64,000 nucleotides of DNA from Drosophila persimilis (lineage: Eukaryota; Arthropoda; Insecta; Diptera; Drosophilidae). Each line of letters starts with the position of its first letter. The first letter of the stretch is position 1. Below are positions 23,855-34,232 of the stretch, piece after piece. A program made the position numbers and the translations under genes. The stretch is taken from positions 1 through 64,000 of the forward strand of contig NW_020825592.1 in the NCBI RefSeq assembly GCF_003286085.1, written 5' to 3'. A model generated the notes under the pieces. That model saw only the letters and a list, made by a program, of their open reading frames with translations, searched no databases and was not told the DNA's origin.

Positions 23855-24905
23855 TGGCGCCCCCGGGTGGACTGTAAAGTGAATTATAGGCAACAAAAAA
23901 CAAGTGACAGTGACACAAGAAATTGCAGTATACATATGCAAACATATTCGTTGCCCGCGTCGTGTGTGTGTGCAATCGGCAATCAATTTTTGTAAAATAT
24001 CATCGCGTCGGTCGCGCCAACAATAATTTTTGTGCAATTCTGCTACCGCCGAGGGATGCCCTGCGAAAAAGACAGGAAAGTAGCAGTTGGATTCAAAAAT
24101 CCAAAAGAGGAATCAGAGGTATTTGTGCAGAAAATTGAAGGCTGAGCTAAAGACATTCAGATCTTTCTTTGAGGTGTCTTGTGCTGAATACATTGCACAT
24201 CGCCTTCAATTCTAGGCACAGACGTATGATACATATATAGTAGAGCTTGATTGCATGCATTTTGTTATTAATTGCATAAATATAACTAAAAACATAAATA
24301 CATACATACATATCGACCCAAACAGACATACATATGTGAACCGCTATTTGGACGCAACAGTTATACATATGTACATACATACATACATCTTTCGTTTACT
24401 GCAATCACTGTCAACGCCCCCCCCCCCCCCCCCCCCCCCCCCCCATTTTATTTTGTTCTACCTTTCTCGTCGTTAGAACAAAGTTTGTTCGTTCGTTCAC
24501 CCAAGCCACGGCGTATAGAAAATATCCACACATACATACAAGCAGCAGCACCGGTGCATTATTTCGTTTTCGCTTTCGCTTCTCCACTGCTGCTTGCGTT
24601 GTATTTGTTGGGAGAATTTTCGTTGCCGCTCTTGAGCTTAACGGTGCGCCAAGTGACGTGCTACCCTACATCCAACGGGTATATTGTTTTCGGCTGTTAC
24701 TTGCCAAGTGACGCGCTACCCTGTATCTAACGGGTATATTGTTTTCGGCTGTTACTTGCAACAACTCTTTCCCTTGATACCTCGTGCATCGACATTCAAT
24801 TAAAATTCGTTTTCGATTATCGTTCTCGTTCAAAAATTTAAAATTAAAAAAAAAAAAAAAAAAAAAAATATTAATAATAAATATATAAATAAAAACACAA
24901 CCATT
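23855..24905 (+). promoter_or_regulatory. BEL/Pao leader: primer-binding site, poly-C tract, 55-bp repeats
   Basis: The leader of about 1 kb starts at once after the LTR with TGGCGCCCCCGGGTGG, the primer-binding site position (tRNA not assigned). It includes a run of 28 C (24417-24444), two copies of a 55-bp unit starting CCAAGTGACG (about 24649 and 24704) and a run of 23 A (24846-24868) just before the gene. No open gene is seen in it. Confidence 0.75.
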
Positions 24906-27900
24906 ATGGCAGAAAAAAGTAAACCCACTCTTGAAGACTTAAAGATTAAGCTCAAAAGTAGAGTAAAAAGCATTCGCCGCTTAGAGGATCGATTAGATCA
25001 AGGGTCGATTCCTTTGCAATTACCGGAATTACAATGTAGATTAGATTGTTTGAATGCTTCAATTGAAAAGGCTAACCATTTGCAGGAGCAAATCGAGGAT
25101 ATAACAGGTGATGATGCATATGCAGCCGAGTTGGAAGAGCTGATAATTGTCACCAAAGGAAAGATAATGTCGCTTATCGCCGCCTTTGATGCAGCAAGCG
25201 AGACGAAGCCAGTGTCTTCTTCAGCCCCAACTCATGCTAGACTTCCGAAATTGGCATTACCCAAATTTAGTGGTAAACACTCGGAATTCAAAAATTTCAT
25301 TAGCCTTTTTGAAAGACTAGTCCATAGCGACAACAGCATACCGGTGATCGAAAAATTTAATCATTTGATTTCGTGCCTCTCTGATGAAGCATTAGGAACA
25401 ATAAAGGCGTTCCAAGTCACCGAGGCAAATTATGAAAAGGCCATGGCTGGCCTAAAACGAGTGTATGACAACGATTATTTGATTTTCACGAATAATATTT
25501 CCACATTGTTCAATCTGCCGAGAATGTCGCATCAATCTGCATCATCTCTAAGAACTCTAATCGATACTGTTTCGTCGATTTACGGATCGTTACTGTCGAT
25601 CGGAGATGATACAACAATTTCGAATGCAATGCTCATTCATCTCGTTTTAAACAGAGTCGACCCAGTGACGAAACAAAAGTGGGATGAACAGCTTACTTAT
25701 GAGAAGTTGCCGCTTTGGTCCGACTTTGAGAAAGTCTTGAATCGTCGATACCAGCATCTGTCTGCTGAAGAATCGACCAAGCCAAGGCAAGACAAAGTCA
25801 TGCCAAGCAAGCAACATAATCGCAGTTCATTTGCTTGTTCTTCCACTTCCACCAACAGTAGAACTCAGCAAACTTGTAGCTACTGCAATTCAGGAGACCA
25901 TGTAGTGTCAAATTGCCCTTCATTTTCGCGTCTCTCGGTGATGCAAAGGTTTGAGTTTGCTAAGTCGGCATCCCTATGCATTAATTGTCTGCGAAAAGGC
26001 CACGCTGTTGTAAAATGCAAAGCCAATAAATGTCGAGTGTGCAGCCGCTCACATCATACATTATTGCATCGATACACAGTGTCGGCTAATAGTCTCGCGT
26101 TGCCACCACCCCAAGAGAGTCCTTCTCCTCCATCAAATCAGAATCAACCTTCCACGTCACATGTTTTGCATGCGACAGCGTTGGACAGGGTAATTCTGGC
26201 TACGTCGATCGTAAGCGTCCGAACTAAGAGCGGTGAACACATTCTGGCCAGAGCTCTGCTCGACTCTGGATCACAAACAAATTTCATTACCGAGGACCTC
26301 GCTAATCGCTTACAGATCCGTAGAGAGGAGTCCTGTATTAACTTGCTTGGAATTGGTGAATCTAATTCCCAAGTAAAGGATAAAATACACACAGTGGTGA
26401 AGTCGCGAATAAATGGTAGTGAGTTCTCCTTTGATTTTTGGATCCTGAAATCAATTTCAGGTTATCACCCTGACCAGTCAGTGAATGTGACTGACTGGCG
26501 AATCCCAGAGAACCTACCACTGGCAGACCCTTATTTCTACAAGCCACAAAGAATAGATATGTTAATTGGAGCAGAATCGTTCTTTGAATTATTAGCTGTT
26601 GGTCAAATTAAACAAGGTCCTGACTTTCCAACTCTTCAGAAAACCCTTCTTGGTTGGGTTGTGTCGGGAAAATATGTTTCCAGGAGTTCTGCTCCTCAAA
26701 TTACAAACAGTTTGAGTTGCAGTGAAGAGTTGCTAGTATCCATCGATAGGACCTTGAAAAAGTTTTGGTCACTGGAAGAAATGCCATCTACCAAGAAAAT
26801 TGCCACACCTGAGCACAAGCTATGTGAAGAACACTATCGTAAGACGACTCAGGTACTATCATCAGGTCGGTTCGAAGTAAGGCTCCCGTTTAAATCAGAT
26901 CCAAATTGTTTAGGAAACTCCTTTGAGGTTGCGAAACGGCGGTTTTTGTCGCTTGAAAGACGATTGCATCGTGACCCTGAGTTGAAGAAAATGTACTTGG
27001 AATTCATGGAAGAGTACCTCTCCTTAGGTCATATGTCTCCTACTGACAATACGATTCCGTCTACTCCACACTACGTAATCCCTCATCAGTGTGTTCTGAG
27101 GCCCCAAAGTACGTCTACCAAGCTCCGAGTCGTGTTCGATGCTTCGTCCAAGACGTCCTCACAGGTGGCCTTAAATGACATTCTGATGGTGGGACCTACC
27201 ATTCAAGAGGAATTATACTCGACACTGCTCCGTTTCCGTCTGCACAGGTTTGCCCTGACTGCTGATGTTAAAAAGATGTATCGCCAAGTGATGGTGAACG
27301 AAGCGGATCGGCAGTTTCAGCTCATAGTGTGGAGAAGAGACCCTTCTGAATCCTTGAGATTATACAAGCTCAACACTGTAACCTATGGGACTGGACCAGC
27401 CCCATTCTTAGCTATCCGGTGTTTGAAAAGGTTGAGTGAGTCTGCGAAGCTCTCATTCCCTAGAGCTGCTAACGTTATTGGGTCCGACTTTTACGTCGAT
27501 GACTTGTTGACTGGTGCTGCATGCGTAGAGGAGCTAAGGGCAATTAAGTCCGAAGTGTCTCAGGTTCTTCAGACCGCAGGGTTTGAGTTGACTAAGTGGT
27601 TTTCAAACTCACCCGAGATCACCGCATCTGAGAGCACAGCCAAACCCATAACAATCTCGGATTCAGAGTCGACAAAGGCGTTAGGAATCTCATGGTTACC
27701 TACTGACGATGCCTTTAAGTTCAAAATTGACAATTCAGTTATGGGTCTCCGAGCGACAAAACGGAACATACTATCGGTGACATCAAAGTTGTTTGACCCC
27801 CTAGGTTTATTAAGTCCTATCGTTATAAAAGGCAAGATCCTATTGCAGGAGCTTTGGCTTAACAAACTAGATTGGGATGAGTCGATCCCGCTGCATTTGG

Positions 27901-30053
27901 AAACAGCGTGGAATAAGTTGAAAAATACACTATCTCAATTGGAAGACATATCCATATCTCGGTTTGTGTATTCCGATCCGATGTCACCGGTTCAAATACA
28001 TGCCTTTGCTGACGCCTCCATGAGAGCGTATGGAGCGTGCGTCTATATACGTAGCAGAACTGCAGAAGGTTTAAAAGTATCATTGTTGACTTCGAAATCC
28101 AAAGTAGCGCCGCTCAAGACCAAAACGCTCCCAAGGCTTGAGTTATGTGCCGCTCACCTTCTCGCAGATCTCTGTCACAGAATCAAGCCCCTATTAAACG
28201 TGCCCATTGAACGAGTCGTTTATTGGTCGGATTCAGAGGTAACTCTCCATTGGATCCGGTCTCATCCATCGTCGCTGTCGACTTTCGTTTCAAATAGAGT
28301 GGCTGAGATTCAAGAGTGGTCAGATGATGCTACGTGGCGGCATGTACCCACGAAACAGAACCCAGCAGATATTGTCTCAAGAGGTTGTGACGTCGACGAA
28401 ATCGTTCAGTCAATTTGGTTCGAAGGACCATCATTTCTGAAAGAGGAAGAAGAAAACTGGCCCAAGAACGCTCATTTCGAACACTCCGATGATCTTCAGC
28501 TGGAAAAGAGGAAGACTGCGGTCGGGCTGACCGCGGCTGTGCGAAGTTCGGAGCTGTTAGATGTCATCGAGGGATTCTCGTCACATCTCAAACTGCTTAG
28601 AGTGTTCGTGTATGTGTTCCGCTTTATAAGAAAATGTAAAGACCCAAGCCTAAAATTCGAAAAAACTATCTCACCGACCGAATACAATGAAGCCTTTTAT
28701 AAAATTGTCGAAATCGTCCAGCATCACGAGTATCAAGGAGAAATCGAAAAGGTTAGGAAAGGATCTACAATTGGTCCTAGTCTTCAGCGGTTGAACCCAT
28801 TCATCCATGAAGACACAGGGACTTGGTGTAACTTTTCGTTGTTGCGAGTGGGGGGGCGACTAGCTAAAGCTCCTATATCATACGATGCCAAGTTTCCTCT
28901 GCTTTTGACTAAGCGCTCGCAATTCGTGCGAAGCTATATTCGTCATCTGCACCATTCGAATTTTCATGTCGGCCCACGAGCACTTGTGAGCATCCTTCGA
29001 CAGAGCGTGTGGATAGTGAACGCTCAGGAGGTCTGCCGTCAGACAGTTCGATCCTGTATGCGCTGTTTTAAATGCAAGCCTCGATTGCTGACGCAACTCA
29101 TGGGGAATTTACCCGCAGATCGACTCCGTGCTCTCCGCCCATTTTCAATTTGCGGCGTTGATTTTTGTGGACCAGTGCACACGACATTGAAAATTCGCGG
29201 AAGGCCCCCATACAAGTCATACATTGCGCTTTTTGTTTGTTTTGCGTCCAAGGCGGTTCACCTAGAAATAGTTTCCGATCTAACCACTGATTGTTTTTTG
29301 TTGGCTTTTCAAAGGTTCGTCGGGCGCCGAGGATATCCCCAAGTCGTTCATTGCGACAACGGGACGAACTTCGTCGGAGCGAGCCGCCATCTCAGCGCTC
29401 TGCGGATCAGGCTCAAGGAGCAGGGAGACGCAATTCGCGACTTTGCGTCAAAAAACGGATGCGAATTTGCGTTCATACCGCCGCGAGCTCCTCACATGGG
29501 AGGGCTATGGGAGGCAGGTGTAAAAACTGCCAAGAGCCTACTCCTACGGGCGGTAGGCAGCGCGCTCCTAACCGCCGAAGAGCTCGCCACAGTCCTCGTC
29601 GGCATCGAGGCCATAATGAACTCGAGGCCGCTGGGAGCCATCAGCCAAGATCCAAGCGACGGCGAGGCCCTAACACCCGGGCACCTGCTGACAGGCGGGT
29701 CGCTCATCGCCCCCCCAGCAATGCGGACTCCGGACCAGGAGAGTCTCAGTTGCTTGCGGCGATGGCGACTTGTCTCGTCAGTCAGGCAAGCGTTTTGGCA
29801 GCGATGGTCCCGCGAATATGTCCTGGGGCTGCAAATTCGGGGCAAATGGCACCAGCAGCAACCGAACCTCGAGGAAGGAGACCTCGTCATCGTGGCCGAG
29901 GACAATCTGCCGCCTCAGGAGTGGCTCGTAGGGAGGGTCATAGCCACGCACGCAGGAGAGGACGGCATGGTCAGGGTCGTCGAAATAAGGACTAGCACTG
30001 GAGCGGTTTTTCGGCGGCCCATACACAAATTAGCGCCGCTCCCAATGTGTTGA
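24906..30053 (+). CDS. BEL/Pao Gag-Pol polyprotein (1715 aa), intact
   Basis: A single ATG-started frame. Gag comprises a coiled-coil-like N-terminus and a capsid region (LPKFSGKHSEFKNF, about 116-200), then Cys/His knuckles at about 325-385 (CSYCNSGDHVVSNC, CINCLRKGHAVVKC). The protease has DSG at 453-455. RT has KLRVVFDASS and the catalytic YVDD (863-866). RNase H follows (HAFADASMRAYGA, VVYWSDS). The integrase catalytic triad is D1419, D1484 and E1536 (GVDFCGP, HCDNGTNF, LWEAGVK), and the C-terminal domain of BEL integrases ends the protein. The A17-type protease, YVDD box and lack of a separate gag frame are typical of BEL/Pao. No stop or frameshift was found. The protein should copy and integrate this element from cytoplasmic particles. 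Confidence 0.95.
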   Translation: MAEKSKPTLEDLKIKLKSRVKSIRRLEDRLDQGSIPLQLPELQCRLDCLNASIEKANHLQEQIEDITGDDAYAAELEELIIVTKGKIMSLIAAFDAASETKPVSSSAPTHARLPKLALPKFSGKHSEFKNFISLFERLVHSDNSIPVIEKFNHLISCLSDEALGTIKAFQVTEANYEKAMAGLKRVYDNDYLIFTNNISTLFNLPRMSHQSASSLRTLIDTVSSIYGSLLSIGDDTTISNAMLIHLVLNRVDPVTKQKWDEQLTYEKLPLWSDFEKVLNRRYQHLSAEESTKPRQDKVMPSKQHNRSSFACSSTSTNSRTQQTCSYCNSGDHVVSNCPSFSRLSVMQRFEFAKSASLCINCLRKGHAVVKCKANKCRVCSRSHHTLLHRYTVSANSLALPPPQESPSPPSNQNQPSTSHVLHATALDRVILATSIVSVRTKSGEHILARALLDSGSQTNFITEDLANRLQIRREESCINLLGIGESNSQVKDKIHTVVKSRINGSEFSFDFWILKSISGYHPDQSVNVTDWRIPENLPLADPYFYKPQRIDMLIGAESFFELLAVGQIKQGPDFPTLQKTLLGWVVSGKYVSRSSAPQITNSLSCSEELLVSIDRTLKKFWSLEEMPSTKKIATPEHKLCEEHYRKTTQVLSSGRFEVRLPFKSDPNCLGNSFEVAKRRFLSLERRLHRDPELKKMYLEFMEEYLSLGHMSPTDNTIPSTPHYVIPHQCVLRPQSTSTKLRVVFDASSKTSSQVALNDILMVGPTIQEELYSTLLRFRLHRFALTADVKKMYRQVMVNEADRQFQLIVWRRDPSESLRLYKLNTVTYGTGPAPFLAIRCLKRLSESAKLSFPRAANVIGSDFYVDDLLTGAACVEELRAIKSEVSQVLQTAGFELTKWFSNSPEITASESTAKPITISDSESTKALGISWLPTDDAFKFKIDNSVMGLRATKRNILSVTSKLFDPLGLLSPIVIKGKILLQELWLNKLDWDESIPLHLETAWNKLKNTLSQLEDISISRFVYSDPMSPVQIHAFADASMRAYGACVYIRSRTAEGLKVSLLTSKSKVAPLKTKTLPRLELCAAHLLADLCHRIKPLLNVPIERVVYWSDSEVTLHWIRSHPSSLSTFVSNRVAEIQEWSDDATWRHVPTKQNPADIVSRGCDVDEIVQSIWFEGPSFLKEEEENWPKNAHFEHSDDLQLEKRKTAVGLTAAVRSSELLDVIEGFSSHLKLLRVFVYVFRFIRKCKDPSLKFEKTISPTEYNEAFYKIVEIVQHHEYQGEIEKVRKGSTIGPSLQRLNPFIHEDTGTWCNFSLLRVGGRLAKAPISYDAKFPLLLTKRSQFVRSYIRHLHHSNFHVGPRALVSILRQSVWIVNAQEVCRQTVRSCMRCFKCKPRLLTQLMGNLPADRLRALRPFSICGVDFCGPVHTTLKIRGRPPYKSYIALFVCFASKAVHLEIVSDLTTDCFLLAFQRFVGRRGYPQVVHCDNGTNFVGASRHLSALRIRLKEQGDAIRDFASKNGCEFAFIPPRAPHMGGLWEAGVKTAKSLLLRAVGSALLTAEELATVLVGIEAIMNSRPLGAISQDPSDGEALTPGHLLTGGSLIAPPAMRTPDQESLSCLRRWRLVSSVRQAFWQRWSREYVLGLQIRGKWHQQQPNLEEGDLVIVAEDNLPPQEWLVGRVIATHAGEDGMVRVVEIRTSTGAVFRRPIHKLAPLPMC

Positions 30054-30081
30054 AGCCGATGCAGGCGTTCAACGGGGCCGG

Positions 30082-30397
30082 TGTTGCGTGACCTACCATC
30101 CATGGCCACAATTATTAGTTATAGATGGAATTATGAATTATGAAGTCTAGTGTAAGTTAGGCTAGGGCAAAGCGGGAGCGCAATAAAAGCTCGCTCTCTC
30201 GCTCTTGGCGAATTCGCCCCGCTTTGCCACCGTAGGATAGCTAGAGTAAGAGATTGAATTGTGAAGAAACTTTAGTTGTTCGCCAACCTTGAAATAGATC
30301 GAGCGTATCAAGTTTTTCGCCCCGCCAAATAAATAATTTAAATTACAGCCACCCAAAGTTTTCGGTAACTGATTAGAAAAACTCTTCTAATTTTTCA
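30082..30397 (+). mobile_element. BEL/Pao 3' LTR
   Basis: 316-bp LTR matching 23539-23854 except for one noticed base. It is preceded by AACGGGGCCGG and followed by GATAA. Confidence 0.92.
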
Positions 30398-30402
30398 GAT
30401 AA

Positions 30403-31581
30403 TGTTACGTTTTTTTCAGCTGAGATCTCTTCTGTAACTTCATAAAATGGCTTTAATACGGGAAGCACTCCATCAATGACATCCCAGTCTTCTGGTGACA
30501 AAATTAAATCTGTCCTTGTTGACAGAGCTGCCACGACTGCCTCCTTCAGGATAGACAGCCGTTCAAACATTTTGTACGTTGAGTTCCAACGTGTTGGCAC
30601 ATCCTGTGTTAGTTTGAGGTCAGCCAACTTAAGCAGCGCTTGCATATCTTTAAGCTTTTTTAAGCCTGATGAGCTGCGATGAAAATATTCGCTTATAGCT
30701 TTAGCTTTTCTGCGCACACTGCTCATTTTATCTAGAGCTTTTTGGACAATTAGATTTAGGGTATGAGCAAAACACCGTATATGACTCCAATTGCCGGTTC
30801 TAATAGCAAGAGCAATGTTGTGTGCATTATCGGATGCTATTGCTGCGACTTTGTTTTTGAGATCCCATTCATTCACAATTTTTTCCAAAAAGCTGCACAG
30901 ATTCGCAGCAGTGTGCGACGCTTCAAAGGCCTGACAAGCAATTGTATAGGAGGTCAGCATCGTTGATTCCTCATCGATAAAATGCACTGTGACAGCCAGA
31001 TAACTTTCGTTGGTTATAGATGTCCAACCGTCTGTAGTTAAGCACACCGCTGTGGCCGCACGTAGTTCTTCTATTATCTTCCCAGTGTACTCGTCACGAA
31101 TTTTGGGAATCAAGGAGCTGGTTAATGTTTTCCTCGTCGGAAGCTTATAGTTTGGGGCGTGCGACACATCGTGAATCAATTTTTTAAATTCTGGTTCTTC
31201 GACCAAGCGCAAGGCGTGATGACCCTTGGCGATCATCCGTACAAGTTGCAGATCAATCTGCTGCGCTTTGCTCGCTGGTACAGGCCTTTCAGCAAAGCTT
31301 GTTATTTTTGGTTGCGCACTTTGCACAAAAATCGGGCCATCGGTGTTTTGCCGGATGACGGGCTCCATAGACGCCGGGTGCTTGCTCTTTAAATGGCGGC
31401 TTAAGTTGCTTTGAGATTTGCAACTCAAAATAGATTTGCAATACTTGCACTTGGCTTCCAGGCGTCCAACTTCCTCGAAATGGTTCCAAATCTCACTATA
31501 CTTCCGAATTAGCGAGATAGTGAATTTTTCAAAATTGTAAACAGCTTTGCCCGTAATATAAAAAGTGTGAAGTAAACGCAA
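30403..31581 (-). pseudogene. hAT transposase N-part (BED finger, RNase H-like core)
   Basis: It contains a BED zinc finger (CKYCKSILSCKSQSNLSRHLKSKH), then the hAT core: TTDGWTSITNESYLAVTVHF with the first acidic residue, ASDNAHNI with the second, CFAHTLNLIVQKAL, and DVPTRWNSTYKM. These are standard hAT landmarks. Interrupted by BEL after EKNVTLS; with 22879-23538 the full protein would be about 610 aa, a usual hAT size. No ATG precedes the BED finger in this frame, which opens after a TAG near 31595, so the true start may lie in an upstream exon or be lost. Confidence 0.88.
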
Positions 31582-31639
31582 ATATGAGCAAAGCTACCAG
31601 ATCGCAAAATGCCCTTTGAGGAGCAAAATTGCGCAAAAA

Positions 31640-31860
31640 GTGAGTAGAGAACAAGTGAGTAAAAATGAACAAGTGAGTAAAAATGAACAAGTGAACAACA
31701 AAGAGCAAGTGAACAACAAAGAACAAGTGAACAAAAAAGAACAAGTGAACAACAAAGAACAAGTGAACAAAAAAGAGCAAGTGAACAAAAAAAGAACAAG
31801 TGAACAAAAAAGAACAAGTGAACAACAAAGAACAAGTGAACAAAAAAGAACAACTTGGAA
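31640..31860 (-). repeat. hAT right-end subterminal repeats
   Basis: About 13 tandem degenerate copies of a 16- to 18-bp unit, AAGAACAAGTGAAC with short spacers. They mirror the TTCACTTG repeats at the left end, being their reverse complement. They are probably transposase-binding sites. Several spurious low-complexity open frames arise here. Confidence 0.85.
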
Positions 31861-31940
31861 GCAACATGTTCAGTTGCTCACTTAAGTGAACAACTCTTTT
31901 TTGTTCACTCACTCATGAGAAACACAACACTACTACTTTA

Positions 31941-33166
31941 CGTACTTCATCATTATTAATGACTTCGTATACGTTGGGCTGAGAAGCTGTTTCGGTAGAT
32001 TGCTTTGGCATCTCTACTTTGTTGTTTTCTGCGCAGAATTTTTGTCTACTTTGATACCTGGTAGTGACTTTCAGGACTTTATTTTGTATGTCTTTTAGTT
32101 CAGATATTGTTATCCGAGACAATGCATCGGCTACAAAATTATCTTTGCCTCTTAGGTACTCTACAGTAAAATTATACTCCTCTAATTCAAGTCTCATACG
32201 CGTTAATTTAGAACTGGGGTTTGTCATTGAAAACAAAAATGTTAGTGGTCTATGGTCTGTTTTTACTATGAAATGAGTTCCGTAGACATAGGGTCTAAAT
32301 TTGGTGATTGCCCAATAAATAGCTGTTAACTCTTGTTTCGTCGTACTTTTGTTACTTTCTCCTTTGGTAAATGCTCTCGATGCGTAAGCTATTGGGAGTT
32401 GAGTCCCGTTGTGGGCTTGTGTTAGCACTGCACCACAGGCTTGCTTACTAGCATCTGTGATTATACAAAATTCTTTCGTCAAATCTGGATATTGTAACAG
32501 AGTAGGCTTTATTAATTGAGCTTTAAGATATTCAAATGCATTTTGACATTCATTAGTCCATTCAAATGGAACATTCTTTTTATTTAATCTTGTTATATGC
32601 CTAGAATAATCGGCGAAATTTTTGATGAATCGTCTGTAGTAATTACAAAATGCTATAAAACGTCTAGCGCTATCAGAGTCATGTGGGACTGGATAATTTA
32701 ATATGACGTCAAACTTTTTGTCATCTGGTAAGATTCCCTTATCTGTGCATTTGTGACCCAAAAATGTGACTTCATGCATGAAAAATGAACATTTTTCAGG
32801 ATGTAGCTTCAAGTTGTGTCTCCTACACATGTCAAAAACACTAATTAAATTGTTAAGCATGTGTTTTTCGGAACAACCGATTACTATTAAGTCATCCATA
32901 TAGAGGAATGCTTGTGATGGTTCAAGTCCAGAGAATGCGATAGTCATCATTCTTTGGAATGAATTGGGAGCTATTTTCAAACCAAATGGTAATCGCGTGA
33001 AGCGATAAGAGCCATTGCTCGTTGAAAAGGATGTTATATCTCTAGAGTTTTCGTCTAGCTCAATCTGATGGAATCCTGACATTAAGTCAAGGCAAGAGAA
33101 ATATTTTGCTCTTCCTAGTTGATCCAAGATATCATCGATCCTAGGAAGTGGAAATTTATCGGATAG
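31941..33166 (-). pseudogene. element D RT core and RNase H
   Basis: This continues the pol frame after the TGA at 33167-33169. RT shows DLMSGFHQIELDE, RLPFGLKIAPNSFQR and the catalytic LYMDD; RNase H shows ITDASKQACGAVL, TTKQELTAIYWA and TDHRPLTFLFSM, followed by ADALSR. It ends at the hAT insertion, where codons on the two sides join cleanly (RKVV to TLHIKD). The wording is very close to the 412/mdg1/blood group. Confidence 0.87.
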
Positions 33167-34228
33167 TCATTTTTTATTAATTTGGCGATAGTCAACTACT
33201 AATCGCCATTTTTTCTTTTTGTTATCTATGGATTTCTTTGGTACTAGTAAAAGTGGACTGTTGTATTCTGAGGCTGACGGTTCAACTATTCTATCTTTGA
33301 TTAGTTTATCGACTTGAGCTTGGATTTCGTCTTTTTGACTATGAGGATTTCTATAATTTTTTATATATACAGGTTCATTATCTTTTAATCTTAGTTTCTG
33401 CTTGTAAAAATTATTGGTTGTTATTGATTCGGTATCAAGTCCGAATATGTCTGCGTAGTTACAACAAAGTTCTTTTAATTGTTTATTAAATAGTTTTGGA
33501 AAATTTTTAGATAACTTTGATATAACATCGTTCGTTCTAGTTTCATTATTTATTTCGGATATATCATAATTTGCTAATGGTTCATAATTCAACTTATTTA
33601 TATTAATCATTTGGTCGGTACTAGTTGTATTAAGTAAACGGACGAATGCATTTGCAGTTGTTACGACTGTGTTTGCTGCATATATCCCAGGTTGAATTTC
33701 CTGGTTCGGAATAAAAATGCTATCTTCATTTGAAGTTAACTCAATTTTACGGACAACTTCGGATCGTGCTGGTAACACTATTGTATTGTTACCAGAGCTG
33801 TAATTTATGGGAACATAAATAGGGTAGTTTAGATTGTCTGGTCTTATTATGAGCAGATCTTTTGAAGGTGTGAAATCTAGTTGACAATTAAATTTTTTAA
33901 TAAAATCTATTCCTAAAATTCCATCACACGGTATAGAAAAAGTTGATTCGACAATATGGAAGTTGTGTGGAATTATATATTTAGTTGTTTGGATTTCTAA
34001 GGATGTCATTCCTTTAGATTGAATTAATCCTTGATTGATTCCCTGAATATTTATTTTGTTGTCCATGTTTTTGTCATTAAAAGTGTCTGAATTGTCTTTT
34101 AACAGAGATATGTCTGCACCAGTATCTATCAAAAATATTAATTTCTTGCCTGTAGCTACGTTTGTGAATGTTACGAATATATTTACACTAAGATTAATCG
34201 AATGAACCTTTTTACTGTCTATTGCTGT
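33167..34228 (-). pseudogene. element D protease and RT N-part
   Basis: The aspartic protease has LIDTGADISLL and GILGIDFIKKF, then a linker and the RT N-terminus (LVVDYRQINKK) before an in-frame TGA (33167-33169) where related elements have Leu. The frame begins at the gag end, -1 relative to gag: gag stops at TAG 34219-34221 just past the insertion point of element C. Upstream residues read from the minus strand of C's LTR are not part of this gene. Confidence 0.85.
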
Positions 34229-34232
34229 GTAC

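Larger units (their letters stand above)
23539..30397 (+). mobile_element. BEL/Pao LTR retrotransposon, full length
   Basis: A 6859-bp element with 316-bp LTRs (23539-23854 and 30082-30397) and the 5-bp target duplication GATAA, typical of BEL/Pao. I noticed one difference between the LTRs (ACCTTCCATCC against ACCTACCATCC). One long uninterrupted polyprotein gene fills the body. It lies within the hAT transposase gene in the opposite orientation. Its integrity and LTR identity make it one of the youngest insertions here. Confidence 0.93.
21146..31932 (-). mobile_element. hAT-superfamily DNA transposon, full nested span
   Basis: The ends TAGTGTTGGGT and ACACAACACTA form short imperfect terminal inverted repeats and are flanked by the perfect 8-bp duplication CTACTTTA (21138-21145 and 31933-31940), diagnostic of hAT. 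The transposon sits in the D pol gene between RNase H and integrase; removing it and one duplication restores the D frame. It contains a BED-type transposase gene, subterminal repeats at both ends, a BEL/Pao insertion and a duplicated left end with foreign sequence between. Confidence 0.9.

Noticed and set aside
29291..29995. 234-codon plus-strand frame overlapping the BEL integrase
   Set aside because: Arg/Pro-rich shadow frame of the GC-rich end of the polyprotein; the integrase frame explains the sequence.
31509..31912. Open frames of up to 127 codons rich in Leu, Phe and Ser near the hAT right end, and similar ones at 21224 and 22408
   Set aside because: They are translations of short subterminal DNA repeats.
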